From: Streptomyces pseudovenezuelae
Lineage (GTDB): Bacteria; Actinomycetota; Actinomycetes; Streptomycetales; Streptomycetaceae
NCBI RefSeq assembly: GCF_029892565.1
Contig: NZ_JARXVH010000007.1
Span: forward strand, 310,001 to 374,000
Direction of reading: 5' to 3'
Length of the DNA stretch: 64,000 nucleotides
Shown here piece after piece: positions 13,193 to 22,375 of the stretch (its first letter is position 1; each line of letters starts with the position of its first letter). The notes beneath the pieces are model-generated. The model was given only the letters and a program-made list of their open reading frames with translations. It was not told the origin of the DNA and searched no databases. A program made the translations under genes and the position numbers.

Positions 13193-16100
13193 TCAGACCT
13201 CTTCGACGCTGCTCGGCTCACGCCGGGACAGGTCGATGCCAAGCTCCTCCGCAGCGCGGAAGACGTCCTCGTCGGTGTCGCGCATCTCGATGGACATGCC
13301 GTCCGAGGACAGCACCTCCACGTTGAGGCACAGGGACTGCATCTCCTTGATGAGCACCTTGAAGGACTCGGGGATGCCGGGCTCGGGGATGTTCTCGCCC
13401 TTGACGATGGCCTCGTAGACCTTCACGCGGCCGGTCACGTCGTCGGACTTGATGGTCAGCAGTTCCTGGAGGGCGTACGCGGCGCCATAAGCCTCAAGCG
13501 CCCACACCTCCATCTCACCGAAGCGCTGGCCACCGAACTGGGCCTTACCACCCAGCGGCTGCTGGGTGATCATCGAGTACGGACCGGTCGAACGCGCGTG
13601 CAGCTTGTCGTCGACCAGGTGGTGCAGCTTGAGGATGTACATGTAGCCGATCGAGATCGGCTTCGGGAACGGCTCGCCGGAGCGGCCGTCGAACAGGTTG
13701 GCCTTGCCGGAGGGCTGGACCAGCCGGTCGCCGTCGCGGTTGGGGATCGTGGCCTCGAAGAGACCCGAGATCTCGTCCTCGCGGGCACCGTCGAAGACCG
13801 GGGTCGCGACGTTGGTACCCGGGGCGACCTGGTCGGCGCCGATGACCTGCAGGCGCTGCGCCCAGTCGTCCGCGAGGCCGGAGACGTCCCAGCCGCGGCT
13901 GGCGAGCCAGCCGAGGTGGATCTCCAGGACCTGTCCCGGGTTCATTCGGGACGGGACACCCAGCGGGTTGAGGATGATGTCGACCGGGGTGCCGTCCTCC
14001 AGGAACGGCATGTCCTCGATCGGCAGGATCTTCGAGATGACGCCCTTGTTGCCGTGCCGGCCGGCCAGCTTGTCGCCGTCGGTGATCTTGCGCTTCTGCG
14101 CAACATACACCCGGACCAACTGGTTGACGCCGGGCGGCAGTTCGTCGCCCTCCTCGCGGTCGAAGACGCGGACGCCGATGACCTTGCCGATCTCGCCGTG
14201 CGGCACCTTCAGCGAGGTGTCGCGCACTTCGCGCGCCTTCTCACCGAAGATCGCGCGGAGCAGGCGCTCCTCGGGGGTCAGCTCGGTCTCGCCCTTGGGC
14301 GTGACCTTGCCGACGAGGATGTCACCGGCGACGACCTCGGCACCGATCCGGATGATGCCGCGCTCGTCGAGGTCGGCGAGGACCTCCTCGGAGACGTTCG
14401 GGATGTCCCGGGTGATCTCCTCGGGGCCGAGCTTGGTGTCACGGGCGTCGACCTCGTGCTCCTCGATGTGGATCGAGGAGAGGACGTCGTCCTGCACGAG
14501 GCGCTGCGACAGGATGATCGCGTCCTCGTAGTTGTGACCCTCCCACGGCATGAACGCCACGAGCAGGTTCTTGCCCAGCGCCATCTCGCCGTTCTCGGTG
14601 GCCGGACCGTCGGCCAGGACCTGGCCCTCGATGATCCGGTCGCCCTCGTTGACGATGACCTTCTGGTTGACCGAGGTGCCCTGGTTGGAGCGGGCGAACT
14701 TGGCCAGGCGGTACGTGATGTACGTGCCGTCGTCGTTGGCGGTGGTGATGTAGTCCGCGGAGACCTCCTGGACGACACCCGCCTTCTCGGCCTTGACCAC
14801 GTCGCCGGCGTCGACGGCGGAGCGGTACTCCATGCCGGTGCCGACGAGCGGGGCCTCGCTCTTGATGAGCGGAACGGCCTGACGCATCATGTTCGCGCCC
14901 ATCAGGGCACGGTTGGCGTCGTCGTGCTCGAGGAACGGGATCATGGCGGTCGCGACCGACACCATCTGGCGCGGCGAGACGTCCATGTAGTCCACGTCGT
15001 CACCGGCGACGTAGTCGACCTCGCCGCCACGGCGGCGGACGAGGACCCGGGCCTCGGTGAACTGCATGTCGTCGTTGAGCGTGGCGTTGGCCTGCGCGAT
15101 GACGAATCGGTCCTCTTCGTCGGCCGTCAGGTAGTCCACCTCGTCGGTGACCTGACCGTCGACGACCTTGCGGTACGGCGTCTCCACGAAACCGAACGCG
15201 TTGACGCGACCGTAGGAGGCGAGCGAACCGATCAGACCGATGTTCGGGCCTTCGGGCGTCTCGATCGGGCACATGCGGCCGTAGTGCGAGGGGTGCACGT
15301 CACGGACCTCGAAGCCGGCCCGCTCACGGGAGAGACCACCCGGGCCAAGAGCCGACAGACGGCGCTTGTGGGTGAGACCCGACAGCGGGTTGTTCTGGTC
15401 CATGAACTGCGACAGCTGGCTGGTGCCGAAGAACTCCTTGATGGAGGCGACGACCGGCCGGATGTTGATCAGGGTCTGCGGCGTGATCGCCTCGACGTCC
15501 TGGGTCGTCATGCGCTCACGCACGACGCGCTCCATACGAGCCAGACCCGTGCGGACCTGGTTCTGGATGAGCTCGCCGACGCTGCGCAGACGACGGTTGC
15601 CGAAGTGGTCGATGTCGTCGGTCTCGACGACGATGGAGCCACCGCTGTCGCCGACCGTCTCGGTCTCACCGGCGTGCAGCTTCACCAGGTACTTGATCGT
15701 CGAGATGATGTCCTCGACGGTCAGGATGCCCGCGTCCAGCGGAGCGTCCGCACTCAGCTTCTTGTTGACCTTGTAGCGGCCGACCTTGGCCAGGTCGTAG
15801 CGCTTGGGGTTGAAGTAGAGGTTCTCGAGCAGCGTCTGCGCGGCCTCACGGGTCGGGGGCTCGCCCGGACGCAGCTTGCGGTAGATGTCGAGCAGTGCGT
15901 CGTCCTGGCCCTGGGTGTGGTCCTTCTCCAGGGTGGCGCGCATCGACTCGTACTCGCCGAACTCCTCGAGGATCTGCTCGGTGGTCCAGCCGAGAGCCTT
16001 CAGGAGAACGGTGACGGACTGCTTGCGCTTGCGGTCGATACGGACACCGACCATGTCGCGCTTGTCGATCTCCATCTCCAGCCAGGCACCCCGGGACGGG

Positions 16101-16678
16101 ATGATCTTGGACGAGAAGATGTCCTTGTCGGACGTCTTGTCGATGGAGGAGTCGAAGTAGACACCCGGCGAGCGGACCAGCTGCGACACCACGACACGCT
16201 CGGTGCCGTTGATGACGAAGGTGCCCTTGTTCGTCATGAGCGGGAAGTCACCCATGAAGACGGTCTGGGACTTGATCTCGCCGGTCTCGTTGTTCGTGAA
16301 CTCGGCGGTGACGAAGAGCGGAGCCGCGTACGTGAAGTCGCGCTCCTTGCACTCGTCGATGCTGTTCTTCGGCGGCTCGAAGCGGTGGTCGCGGAAGGTC
16401 AGCGACATCGACCCGGAGAAGTCCTCGATCGGGGAGATCTCCTCGAAGATCTCCTCCAGACCGGACTTGGTGGGGACGTCCTGACCAGAATCCAGAGCCG
16501 CCTCGACTCGAGCCTTCCACGCGTCGTTGCCGAGCAGCCAGTCGAAGCTCTCGGTCTGCAGCGCAAGAAGGTTCGGAACCTCGAGGGGCTCCTTGATCTT
16601 TGCAAAAGAGATGCGCAGCGGGGCGGTGCTGGCAGCGTTGTTCGTATTCGCGGTCGAGGCAGTGCGCGAGGCGGCCAA
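13193..16678 (-). CDS. rpoB: RNA polymerase beta subunit
   Basis: 1161 aa from the TTG at 16678 (LAASRTASTANTNN...), preceded by GGAAGGA eight bases upstream. This start gives the length usual for Streptomyces; the frame is open 96 bases further but unconserved there. The rifampicin pocket reads SQLSQFMDQNNPLSGLTHKR followed by RLSALGPGG, i.e. wild type at the usual resistance positions. The C-terminal hybrid-binding parts (GKVTPKGETELTPEERLLRAIFGEKA, GGKAQFGGQRFGEMEVWAL) are intact. Followed by rpoC. Confidence 0.98.
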   Translation of the reverse strand: MAASRTASTANTNNAASTAPLRISFAKIKEPLEVPNLLALQTESFDWLLGNDAWKARVEAALDSGQDVPTKSGLEEIFEEISPIEDFSGSMSLTFRDHRFEPPKNSIDECKERDFTYAAPLFVTAEFTNNETGEIKSQTVFMGDFPLMTNKGTFVINGTERVVVSQLVRSPGVYFDSSIDKTSDKDIFSSKIIPSRGAWLEMEIDKRDMVGVRIDRKRKQSVTVLLKALGWTTEQILEEFGEYESMRATLEKDHTQGQDDALLDIYRKLRPGEPPTREAAQTLLENLYFNPKRYDLAKVGRYKVNKKLSADAPLDAGILTVEDIISTIKYLVKLHAGETETVGDSGGSIVVETDDIDHFGNRRLRSVGELIQNQVRTGLARMERVVRERMTTQDVEAITPQTLINIRPVVASIKEFFGTSQLSQFMDQNNPLSGLTHKRRLSALGPGGLSRERAGFEVRDVHPSHYGRMCPIETPEGPNIGLIGSLASYGRVNAFGFVETPYRKVVDGQVTDEVDYLTADEEDRFVIAQANATLNDDMQFTEARVLVRRRGGEVDYVAGDDVDYMDVSPRQMVSVATAMIPFLEHDDANRALMGANMMRQAVPLIKSEAPLVGTGMEYRSAVDAGDVVKAEKAGVVQEVSADYITTANDDGTYITYRLAKFARSNQGTSVNQKVIVNEGDRIIEGQVLADGPATENGEMALGKNLLVAFMPWEGHNYEDAIILSQRLVQDDVLSSIHIEEHEVDARDTKLGPEEITRDIPNVSEEVLADLDERGIIRIGAEVVAGDILVGKVTPKGETELTPEERLLRAIFGEKAREVRDTSLKVPHGEIGKVIGVRVFDREEGDELPPGVNQLVRVYVAQKRKITDGDKLAGRHGNKGVISKILPIEDMPFLEDGTPVDIILNPLGVPSRMNPGQVLEIHLGWLASRGWDVSGLADDWAQRLQVIGADQVAPGTNVATPVFDGAREDEISGLFEATIPNRDGDRLVQPSGKANLFDGRSGEPFPKPISIGYMYILKLHHLVDDKLHARSTGPYSMITQQPLGGKAQFGGQRFGEMEVWALEAYGAAYALQELLTIKSDDVTGRVKVYEAIVKGENIPEPGIPESFKVLIKEMQSLCLNVEVLSSDGMSIEMRDTDEDVFRAAEELGIDLSRREPSSVEEV

Positions 16679-16841
16679 GAGGGGGTCCTTCCGAGGGCTC
16701 GGACTCACTACGCGCTCCCCGGTCCCTCCCCGGCCACGGAGACAGAAACCCCAGTTCAAAGGGGCTTCGGTCATCGGTGCTCAGGTGAGGGCAGACCCCT
16801 GGTGACGGGCAGGGGACAGCTAACAGGCAGCGCAAAGGGTC

Positions 16842-16870
16842 AGTGTAGCCACTCGGCACACTGATGTCCA
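16842..16870 (-). promoter_or_regulatory. Probable rpoBC promoter
   Basis: On the minus strand TGGACA (-35, 16865-16870), a 17-base spacer and TACACT (-10, 16842-16847). This matches the HrdB-type pattern and would give an rpoB leader of about 155 bases. The rest of the 16679-17232 interval holds no gene, only the hairpin at 17129-17166. Confidence 0.65.
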
Positions 16871-17128
16871 GTCCCCATTTTCTGAGACCCTCGTTGTCCT
16901 CAACGCCTGCGCCATGCCTGCCTTCAACGCACGTTGATACTGCCCTCTTCGTCGCCGATCCATGCCTCGGATTCGGACCGTTCTGGCGACGCGTCCTGAG
17001 AATTGCGCGCTCCGTGCGGTTCGTCAAGGCCCCTCTGCGCAAACCCGGTGCGCGGGAGACACGACGAAGATCACCATACCCGCCGCCACAACGGGTGCAA
17101 GGCAACCGTGGCCCGCCTCCCCGTAACG

Positions 17129-17166
17129 CCGAAGAGCGACCACCCGGATGGATGATCGCTCTTCGG
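17129..17166 (-). other. Partial terminator/attenuator hairpin between rplL and rpoB
   Basis: A perfect 11-bp stem CCGAAGAGCGA / TCGCTCTTCGG with a 16-base loop lies 67 bases after the rplL stop. No T-run follows. This position is where a partial stop between rplJL and rpoBC is known in bacteria, letting L7/L12 be made in excess over polymerase. Confidence 0.7.
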
Positions 17167-17232
17167 TGCGGTCGCGTTACAGCCCGATCGGGCCGCGTCT
17201 GCGCGCTGAGGCCCCGAGGGGCCCCGAAGGTG

Positions 17233-17610
17233 TTACTTGACCTCGACGGAGGCGCCGGCGGCCTTGAGGGACTCGGCAGCCTTCTCGGCGGCCTCCTTGG
17301 CGACCTTCTCGACGACGGGCTTCGGAGCACCGTCCACGAGGTCCTTGGCCTCCTTCAGGCCCAGCGAGGTCAGCTCACGCACGACCTTGATGACCTGGAT
17401 CTTCTTCTCGCCGGCGCCGGTGAGGATGACGTCGAACTCGTCCTGCTCGGCCTCGGCCTCAACGGCGGCGGCCGCAGCGGCGGGGGCGGCGGCAACCGCG
17501 GCGGCGGCGGTGACGTCGAACTTCTCCTCGAACGCCTTCACGAACTCGGAAAGCTGGATGAGGGTCATCGTCTCGAACTCGGCGAGCAGTTCGTCCTGGG
17601 TGAGAGCCAC
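17233..17610 (-). CDS. rplL: Ribosomal protein L7/L12
   Basis: 125-aa stalk protein that recruits translation GTPases. The N-terminal dimerisation helices (MALTQDELLAEFETMTLIQLSEFVKAFEEKF) are joined by an Ala-rich hinge (about 33-50) to the globular C-terminal domain (EFDVILTGAGEKKIQVIKVVRELTSLGLKEAKDLVDGAPK), which contacts EF-G and EF-Tu. It follows rplJ by 124 bases in the same transcript. Normal length. Confidence 0.99.
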   Translation of the reverse strand: MALTQDELLAEFETMTLIQLSEFVKAFEEKFDVTAAAAVAAAPAAAAAAVEAEAEQDEFDVILTGAGEKKIQVIKVVRELTSLGLKEAKDLVDGAPKPVVEKVAKEAAEKAAESLKAAGASVEVK

Positions 17611-17734
17611 GATGGCTTCCCTTCACTAATTCGGCTGGTGCCGGTGTGTACATGTCTGGCGGGCGTACGTTCGGCCCGCTACGACCGCTGCCTCAGGCGT
17701 GCTGCCTCACGCGGCGGTCATTTCGCGAGCCGAA

Positions 17735-18265
17735 TTACTCGGCACCGCCCTGCTCGGCCTGCTTGGCACGAAGCGCCTCCGCGGTGCGGACGAACTTCGA
17801 CGGGAGCGCCTGGAAGACCTGAGCAGCCTGGGTCTGCTTGCCCTTGAAGGCACCCGCCAGCTTGGCGAGCAGAACCTCGCGGGACTCGAGGTCCGCGAGC
17901 TTCTTGATCTCGTCGGCGGACAGCGCCTTGCCGTCAAGGACACCGCCCTTGATGACGAGGTTCGGGTTGTCCTTGGCGAAGTCACGCAGACCCTTCGCCG
18001 ACACCACCGGGTCACCGGTGACGAAGGCGACCGCCGTCGGACCGTTGAACAGGTCGTCGAGCGTCGAGATCCCGGCCTCGTTGGCCGCAATCTTGGTCAG
18101 CGTGTTCTTCACCACGGCGTACTGGGCGTTCTCACCGAGCGAACGACGCAGCGTCTTGAGCTGCGCCACGGTGAGACCCCGGTACTCGGTCAGCACAGCG
18201 GCGTTCGAGCTGCGGAACTGCTCCGTCAGCTCGGCTACCGCGGCAGCCTTGTCGGGCCTTGCCAT
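17735..18265 (-). CDS. rplJ: Ribosomal protein L10
   Basis: 176 aa. N-terminal rRNA-binding domain (RPDKAAAVAELTEQFRSSNAAVLTEYRGLTVAQLKTLRRSL..YAVVKNTLTKIAA) and a C-terminal helix that carries the L7/L12 dimers. It is first of the rplJL pair. The leader contains the hairpin at 18323-18349. In bacteria the L10-L7/L12 complex represses its own mRNA through this leader; whether that holds here is inferred. Confidence 0.99.
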   Translation of the reverse strand: MARPDKAAAVAELTEQFRSSNAAVLTEYRGLTVAQLKTLRRSLGENAQYAVVKNTLTKIAANEAGISTLDDLFNGPTAVAFVTGDPVVSAKGLRDFAKDNPNLVIKGGVLDGKALSADEIKKLADLESREVLLAKLAGAFKGKQTQAAQVFQALPSKFVRTAEALRAKQAEQGGAE

Positions 18266-18322
18266 AGAGCGTCGGCCTCCTTCCGGGTGTTGGACCGCTC
18301 AGAAGGGGCTGAGGAATACGAA

Positions 18323-18349
18323 ACGCCCCGGCGCAGGCGCACGGGGCGT
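18323..18349 (-). promoter_or_regulatory. Leader hairpin upstream of rplJ
   Basis: ACGCCCCG / CGGGGCGT stem with an 11-base loop; on the minus strand it is followed by TTTCGTATT. It sits in the rplJ leader, 57 bases before the start codon, so it could be an attenuator or part of an L10-binding leader structure. Confidence 0.55.
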
Positions 18350-18503
18350 AACTCGACCGGATTCACCCGCTGTTGGGCGGCGAAGTCCGGGAGTACTTCC
18401 ACAGTGTCACCTGCGCGGGTCGTCCGCAGTTCAGCGGATCCTTCGGCCACCGAACCCTCTTCCGAGAGCACGGCAACGACCAGCGGTCTTTGGCTTCTCC
18501 TGG

Positions 18504-18533
18504 AGAGTACGGGACCACATCCCTGTCAAGCAA
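18504..18533 (-). promoter_or_regulatory. Candidate rplJ promoter (spacing uncertain)
   Basis: Minus strand: TTGACA (18524-18529) precedes TACTCT (18504-18509) by only 14 bases, too short for HrdB. An overlapping TTGCTT (18528-18533) gives 18 bases. One of these is likely the rplJL promoter, but which -35 is used cannot be decided by eye. Confidence 0.45.
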
Positions 18534-18550
18534 ATCCGCTCCTACGGTGC

Positions 18551-19378
18551 TCAGCCGCGGGACTCCTTGGCCGGCGCGCGCAGGTCCACCGTGTCGTCGG
18601 CGGCCGGTGCCCGCACCGTCACCGGCTTGCCGAAGTCGAGGAGGGTGACGGTGAGATCGAGCTCCCCGTGCCGGCCGAAGCCCTGGGTGCGCAGCCGCCT
18701 GACGTGGTCGTCGCCGTCGACCCACACGTCGAGGGTGAGCTCGTCGACGCCCAACTTCTCGTACTGCGCCAGGTCCGCCTTCGCCTTCCCGGTCACGGAG
18801 TCGCGGAGGTCGTCGAGGGCGGCCGTCCCCGTGTAATGCGTGGTGCGGGTGCCCGCGACGGTCTCGGTGCCGGTCCGCCGTACGTCGCCGGCGGCGGCGG
18901 CCGCCAGGAAGGCGGCGTCCCGGGCCGGGTTCCGCCCGACCTGGTCGCGCAGGCCACTGACGTCCATCCGCAGTCCGCCGCCCGCGGTGAACTTGGCGTC
19001 CGGACCGAAGTCGGCCCAGTGTCTGCCGTGCGCCTGCTGGGCCACGCCGTTCTCGCTCGCCCGCTGGTACAACACCCCGTCGACGATGCGCAGTTCGGCC
19101 TCGGTGGTCTTGCCGTCGTCCCGGCTGCTGGTGACCATGCGGGCGCGAGCCGGCTTCGCGGCGACGGACGCCTCCGACTCGACCTGCCCCTGCTCCGGTA
19201 TCCGCCCGCTGACCCGGTAGTGGACGGACGGGACGCCCTCGGTCGCCCTGGCCGCCCGCGCGACGGCCGCGGCGGCGGACGAGTCCGAGGACCCGCCCGC
19301 GCCGCCGATACCGCCCGCGCAGCCCGCACACAGCAGCACGGCGAACCCTGCCCCAACTGCCCCGAACACAGATCTCAA
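18551..19378 (-). CDS. Probable lipoprotein, LppX/LolA-like fold family
   Basis: 275 aa. The signal peptide MRSVFGAVGAGFAVLLCAGCAGG offers two possible lipidated cysteines (17 or 20). The mature part contains repeats of conserved patterns seen also in its upstream neighbour: RHWADFGPDAKF, TETVAGTRTTHYTGTAALDDLRD and LDVWVDGDDHVRRL. These resemble actinobacterial periplasmic lipid-carrier-like lipoproteins. It overlaps the upstream lipoprotein gene by ATGA, so the two are co-translated. The pair lies between rplA and rplJ and reads with them, though the rplA terminator separates transcripts. Confidence 0.75.
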   Translation of the reverse strand: MRSVFGAVGAGFAVLLCAGCAGGIGGAGGSSDSSAAAAVARAARATEGVPSVHYRVSGRIPEQGQVESEASVAAKPARARMVTSSRDDGKTTEAELRIVDGVLYQRASENGVAQQAHGRHWADFGPDAKFTAGGGLRMDVSGLRDQVGRNPARDAAFLAAAAAGDVRRTGTETVAGTRTTHYTGTAALDDLRDSVTGKAKADLAQYEKLGVDELTLDVWVDGDDHVRRLRTQGFGRHGELDLTVTLLDFGKPVTVRAPAADDTVDLRAPAKESRG

Positions 19379-20325
19379 GAGCTGGTGCCGGAACCGCTGG
19401 CGGTGTCGCCGCTGCCCGGTGTCATGCCCTGCTGCTTCAGCAGGTCCTTGAAGTCCTCGGTGTCGCTCGCCGCCGGCTTGCTGACGGACACCTTCGTGCC
19501 GTAGTCGCTGTAGTACGCGGTCTGCGTGTACTCGCCGGCCGTCATCTGCCCCTTCTCGACCTTCTTGACCAGCAGGTCCTTGCCGTCGACCCAGATGTCC
19601 ACGGTCTCGGTGCTGACGCCGGCCTGGGTGAGCTGCTTCTTGAGGCCCGCCAACTGGCTCGCGGTGAGGTTGGAGTTCTTGTCGGCCAGGTCGGCCACGT
19701 CCACCGTGCCCGAGTAGTGCGTGGTCTCCACGCCGCGCACCTTCTCGGCGCCGACCTTCTTGACGTCCCCGGAGGCCAGCAGCAGCTTCACCGACTGGTT
19801 CGGCGTCGTGTTCTGCATCTGGTCCTTGAGGTAGGCGCCGGAGCTGCCGCCGAGGTCCGCGAGGTCGTCGTAGCCGTACCGGATCCAGTGCTTGCCGGCC
19901 GCCTGCTGGGCGAACTGCTCGCCCATCTTGGCGTAGTAGGCGTCGGGCAGATAGCGGGCCTGCATCGACGTGGTGCCGAGCTGGCGCATGGTGTCGGCCA
20001 TCGTGCCGCCGGTGTACGTGATGACGAGGTTGCCGGTGAGGCCGTCGGCCCAGCCGAGGGAGCCGTCGGCGGTCATGGACATCACGGAGCCCATGGACGT
20101 CGTGGACTCGACCTTGGCGGAGTCGGCGCCGTCGGTGGACTTCTCGGCGGAGCGCAGCGCGGCTATCGGGCTGACGCGTGTGCTGCCCTTGCCGGCCGCG
20201 CTGTCGTCCTTGGCGGTCCCGCCGCCGGAGTCAGAGGAGCCGCAGGCGGCCACCCCCGACAGAGCGGTCGCCGCCGCGATCGACAGGGCCACGCGGCGCA
20301 CGGTCGTGCTCTTCATTCGTCCCAC
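19375..20325 (-). CDS. Probable lipoprotein, paralogue of the next gene
   Basis: 316 aa, or 313 from the ATG at 20316. Signal peptide with lipobox GVAAC and a Ser/Gly-rich linker (GSSDSGGGTAKDDSAAGKG). The mature domain has KHWIRYGYDDLADL, AEKVRGVETTHYSGTVDVADLAD and VDIWVDGKDLLVKKVEKG, lining up with KHW/RHW, TTHYTGT and VWVDG of the downstream gene, so the pair is an old tandem duplication. It ends in a Gly/Ser-rich tail. Probably an outer-face cell-envelope lipoprotein that binds a lipid or cell-wall ligand; function unproven. Confidence 0.78.
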   Translation of the reverse strand: MGRMKSTTVRRVALSIAAATALSGVAACGSSDSGGGTAKDDSAAGKGSTRVSPIAALRSAEKSTDGADSAKVESTTSMGSVMSMTADGSLGWADGLTGNLVITYTGGTMADTMRQLGTTSMQARYLPDAYYAKMGEQFAQQAAGKHWIRYGYDDLADLGGSSGAYLKDQMQNTTPNQSVKLLLASGDVKKVGAEKVRGVETTHYSGTVDVADLADKNSNLTASQLAGLKKQLTQAGVSTETVDIWVDGKDLLVKKVEKGQMTAGEYTQTAYYSDYGTKVSVSKPAASDTEDFKDLLKQQGMTPGSGDTASGSGTSS

Positions 20326-20400
20326 CCCTAAGCGTTAGCTGTGTCCCGACGTTAACTCAGGGCACTGACAGCCGTACGGAAATATCCGCACACGAAAGAG

Positions 20401-20435
20401 ACGGGCCCCGCACCCGTGAAGGTTGCGGAGCCCGT
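20401..20435 (-). terminator. Terminator after rplA
   Basis: A 12-bp stem with one mismatch, ACGGGCCCCGCA / TGCGGAGCCCGT, followed on the minus strand by CTCTTTCGT. It lies 49 bases downstream of the rplA stop codon. Confidence 0.75.
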
Positions 20436-20483
20436 CGTGCTTTTGTCGCGTCCCTGACGCGGCTACCGGGGTGAGCGCTCGGC

Positions 20484-21209
20484 TCAGACGGCGGCCGGGT
20501 CCTCCTCGACGAGGAGGTTGCGGGTGCGGTTCGGGTCGACCGGAACGCCGGGGCCGATCGTGGTGCTGATCGCGGCCTTCTTGATGTAGCGACCCTTGGC
20601 GGCGGACGGCTTCAGACGGAGGATCTCCTCCAGCGCGGCGCCGTAGTTCTCCACCAGCTTGGTGTCGTCGAAGGACGCCTTGCCGATGATGAAGTGCAGG
20701 TTCGAGTGCTTGTCGACGCGGAACTCGATCTTGCCGCCCTTGATGTCGTTGACAGCCTTCACGACGTCCGGGGTGACGGTGCCGGTCTTGGGGTTCGGCA
20801 TGAGGCCACGGGGGCCGAGCACCCGGCCGAGGCGGCCGACCTTGCCCATGAGGTCCGGGGTGGCGACGACGGCGTCGAAGTCCAGCCGGCCCTTCGCCAC
20901 CTCGTCGATGAGTTCGTCGGAGCCGACGATGTCGGCGCCCGCGGCGGTCGCGGCCTCGGCACGGTCACCGGTCGCGAAGACCAGGACCCGGGCGGTCTTA
21001 CCGGTGCCGTGCGGAAGGTTCACGGTGCCACGGACCATCTGGTCGGCCTTGCGCGGGTCGACACCCAGACGGAAGGCGACCTCGACGGTGCCGTCGAACT
21101 TGGAGGTGGAGGTCTCCTTGGCGAGACGGACGGCCTCGAGCGGGGCGTACAGCTTCTCCCGGTCGATCTTCTCGTCCGCAGCGCGGAGAGACTTGCTGCG
21201 CTTGCTCAC
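20484..21209 (-). CDS. rplA: Ribosomal protein L1
   Basis: 241-aa protein of the L1 stalk that helps release deacylated tRNA. It shows the L1 signature PRGLMPNPKTGTVTPDVVKAV and the C-terminal KAAISTTIGPGVPVD. It follows rplK on the minus strand. In other bacteria L1 represses the rplKA mRNA; no operator was identified here. Confidence 0.99.
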   Translation of the reverse strand: MSKRSKSLRAADEKIDREKLYAPLEAVRLAKETSTSKFDGTVEVAFRLGVDPRKADQMVRGTVNLPHGTGKTARVLVFATGDRAEAATAAGADIVGSDELIDEVAKGRLDFDAVVATPDLMGKVGRLGRVLGPRGLMPNPKTGTVTPDVVKAVNDIKGGKIEFRVDKHSNLHFIIGKASFDDTKLVENYGAALEEILRLKPSAAKGRYIKKAAISTTIGPGVPVDPNRTRNLLVEEDPAAV

Positions 21210-21293
21210 TTCTTCTCCTGGTGAGTCTTAAGGAGTCGTGGTCCGGACCGAGCAGGCCCTGCCACTTCTGCTGACGTACGGGGGGGGTGGGGC

Positions 21294-21728
21294 TCAGCCC
21301 TCGACCGTGATGCCCATGGAACGGGCGGTGCCGGCGATGATCTTCGACGCGGCGTCCAGGTCGTTGGCGTTGAGGTCGGGCATCTTCGTGGTGGCGATCT
21401 CGCGGACCTGCGCCTGAGTGATCTTGGCGACCTTGGTCTTGTGCGGCTCGCCGGAGCCCTTCTCCACACCCGCGGCCTTGAGGATCATCTTGGCGGCCGG
21501 CGGCGTCTTGGTGATGAAGGTGAAGGAACGGTCCTCGTAGACCGTGATCTCCACCGGGATCACCCAGCCACGCTGCGACTCGGTCGCGGCGTTGTACGCC
21601 TTGCAGAACTCCATGATGTTCACGCCGTGCTGACCCAGCGCGGGGCCTACCGGCGGAGCCGGGTTGGCCGCGCCGGCCTGGATCTGGAGCTTGATGAGCC
21701 CCGTGACCTTCTTCTTCTTGGGAGGCAT
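21294..21728 (-). CDS. rplK: Ribosomal protein L11
   Basis: 144 aa. N-terminal domain [34 protein letters not shown], with the Pro residues of the thiostrepton-binding region intact, and the C-terminal rRNA-binding domain ending [10 protein letters not shown]. It binds the GTPase-associated centre of 23S rRNA and is needed for the stringent response. Here it is separated from nusG by a DUF3592 gene, whereas nusG-rplK adjacency is usual. Confidence 0.99.
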
Positions 21729-21848
21729 GCTCTCTCCGGGTCCTTACTGAGAGTTGGTTACCAGCTGCATCAATTGGATGAATCATCCGGCAGATGGCAT
21801 ACCGCACCACGGTAGCCGATGACCTCCCCCGGCATGAAATCGTCGAGG

Positions 21849-22364
21849 TCAGGACGGCTGCGCGGGCGCGGGGGTACGGTCCCGGCTCGCGACCACCAGC
21901 TGAACCAGCCCCGCGATCAGGAACCCGACCCCGAACATGCCGATGAGCGTGGTGATGGCGCCCACCTCACCGAGCCCGTCCTCCTCGGCGGCCACCGTCG
22001 GGTCGGAGGGCAGGTACCGGATGGTGATCGGCTGGCCCTCGCGGGAGACCTTGTTCTTCGTGGCGGCGGTGAGGGCCGGCAGATCGGCCTCCACCTTCTT
22101 CCCGTCGAGCTCGAACTCGGCCCAGCAACGGTGGCGCCAGCAGTTGGCGGCGCCCTCGTTGTGGAAGACGCCGACCGCGCGGACCCCGTCCTTCTGGAGC
22201 GAGGAGACCTGCGCCCACTGGGTCACGCCCACGTACCCGGCGCAGGCCGAGACGACCGCCCCGATCAGCAGGAACACCCCTGCCAGCAGAAAACGACGAG
22301 AGCGCCCGAGCCGTGGGGCAACTGCCGCCCGGCTCAGGGCGCTCTCTCTGTCCGTGTCGGTCAA
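21849..22364 (-). CDS. DUF3592 membrane protein
   Basis: 171 aa with two hydrophobic helices (FLLAGVFLLIGAVVSACAGYVGV, about 25-47; AITTLIGMFGVGFLIAGLVQLVV, about 133-156) around a beta-rich DUF3592 domain. The domain shows the typical VRAVGVFHNEGAANCWRHRCWAEFELDGKKVEADLPAL...GQPITIRYLPSDPTVAA. Function of the family is unknown. It begins 11 bases after the nusG stop codon, in the same direction, so it is probably in the secE-nusG transcript. Its placement between nusG and rplK is unusual. Confidence 0.85.
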   Translation of the reverse strand: MTDTDRESALSRAAVAPRLGRSRRFLLAGVFLLIGAVVSACAGYVGVTQWAQVSSLQKDGVRAVGVFHNEGAANCWRHRCWAEFELDGKKVEADLPALTAATKNKVSREGQPITIRYLPSDPTVAAEEDGLGEVGAITTLIGMFGVGFLIAGLVQLVVASRDRTPAPAQPS

Positions 22365-22375
22365 CGGACCTGCGA

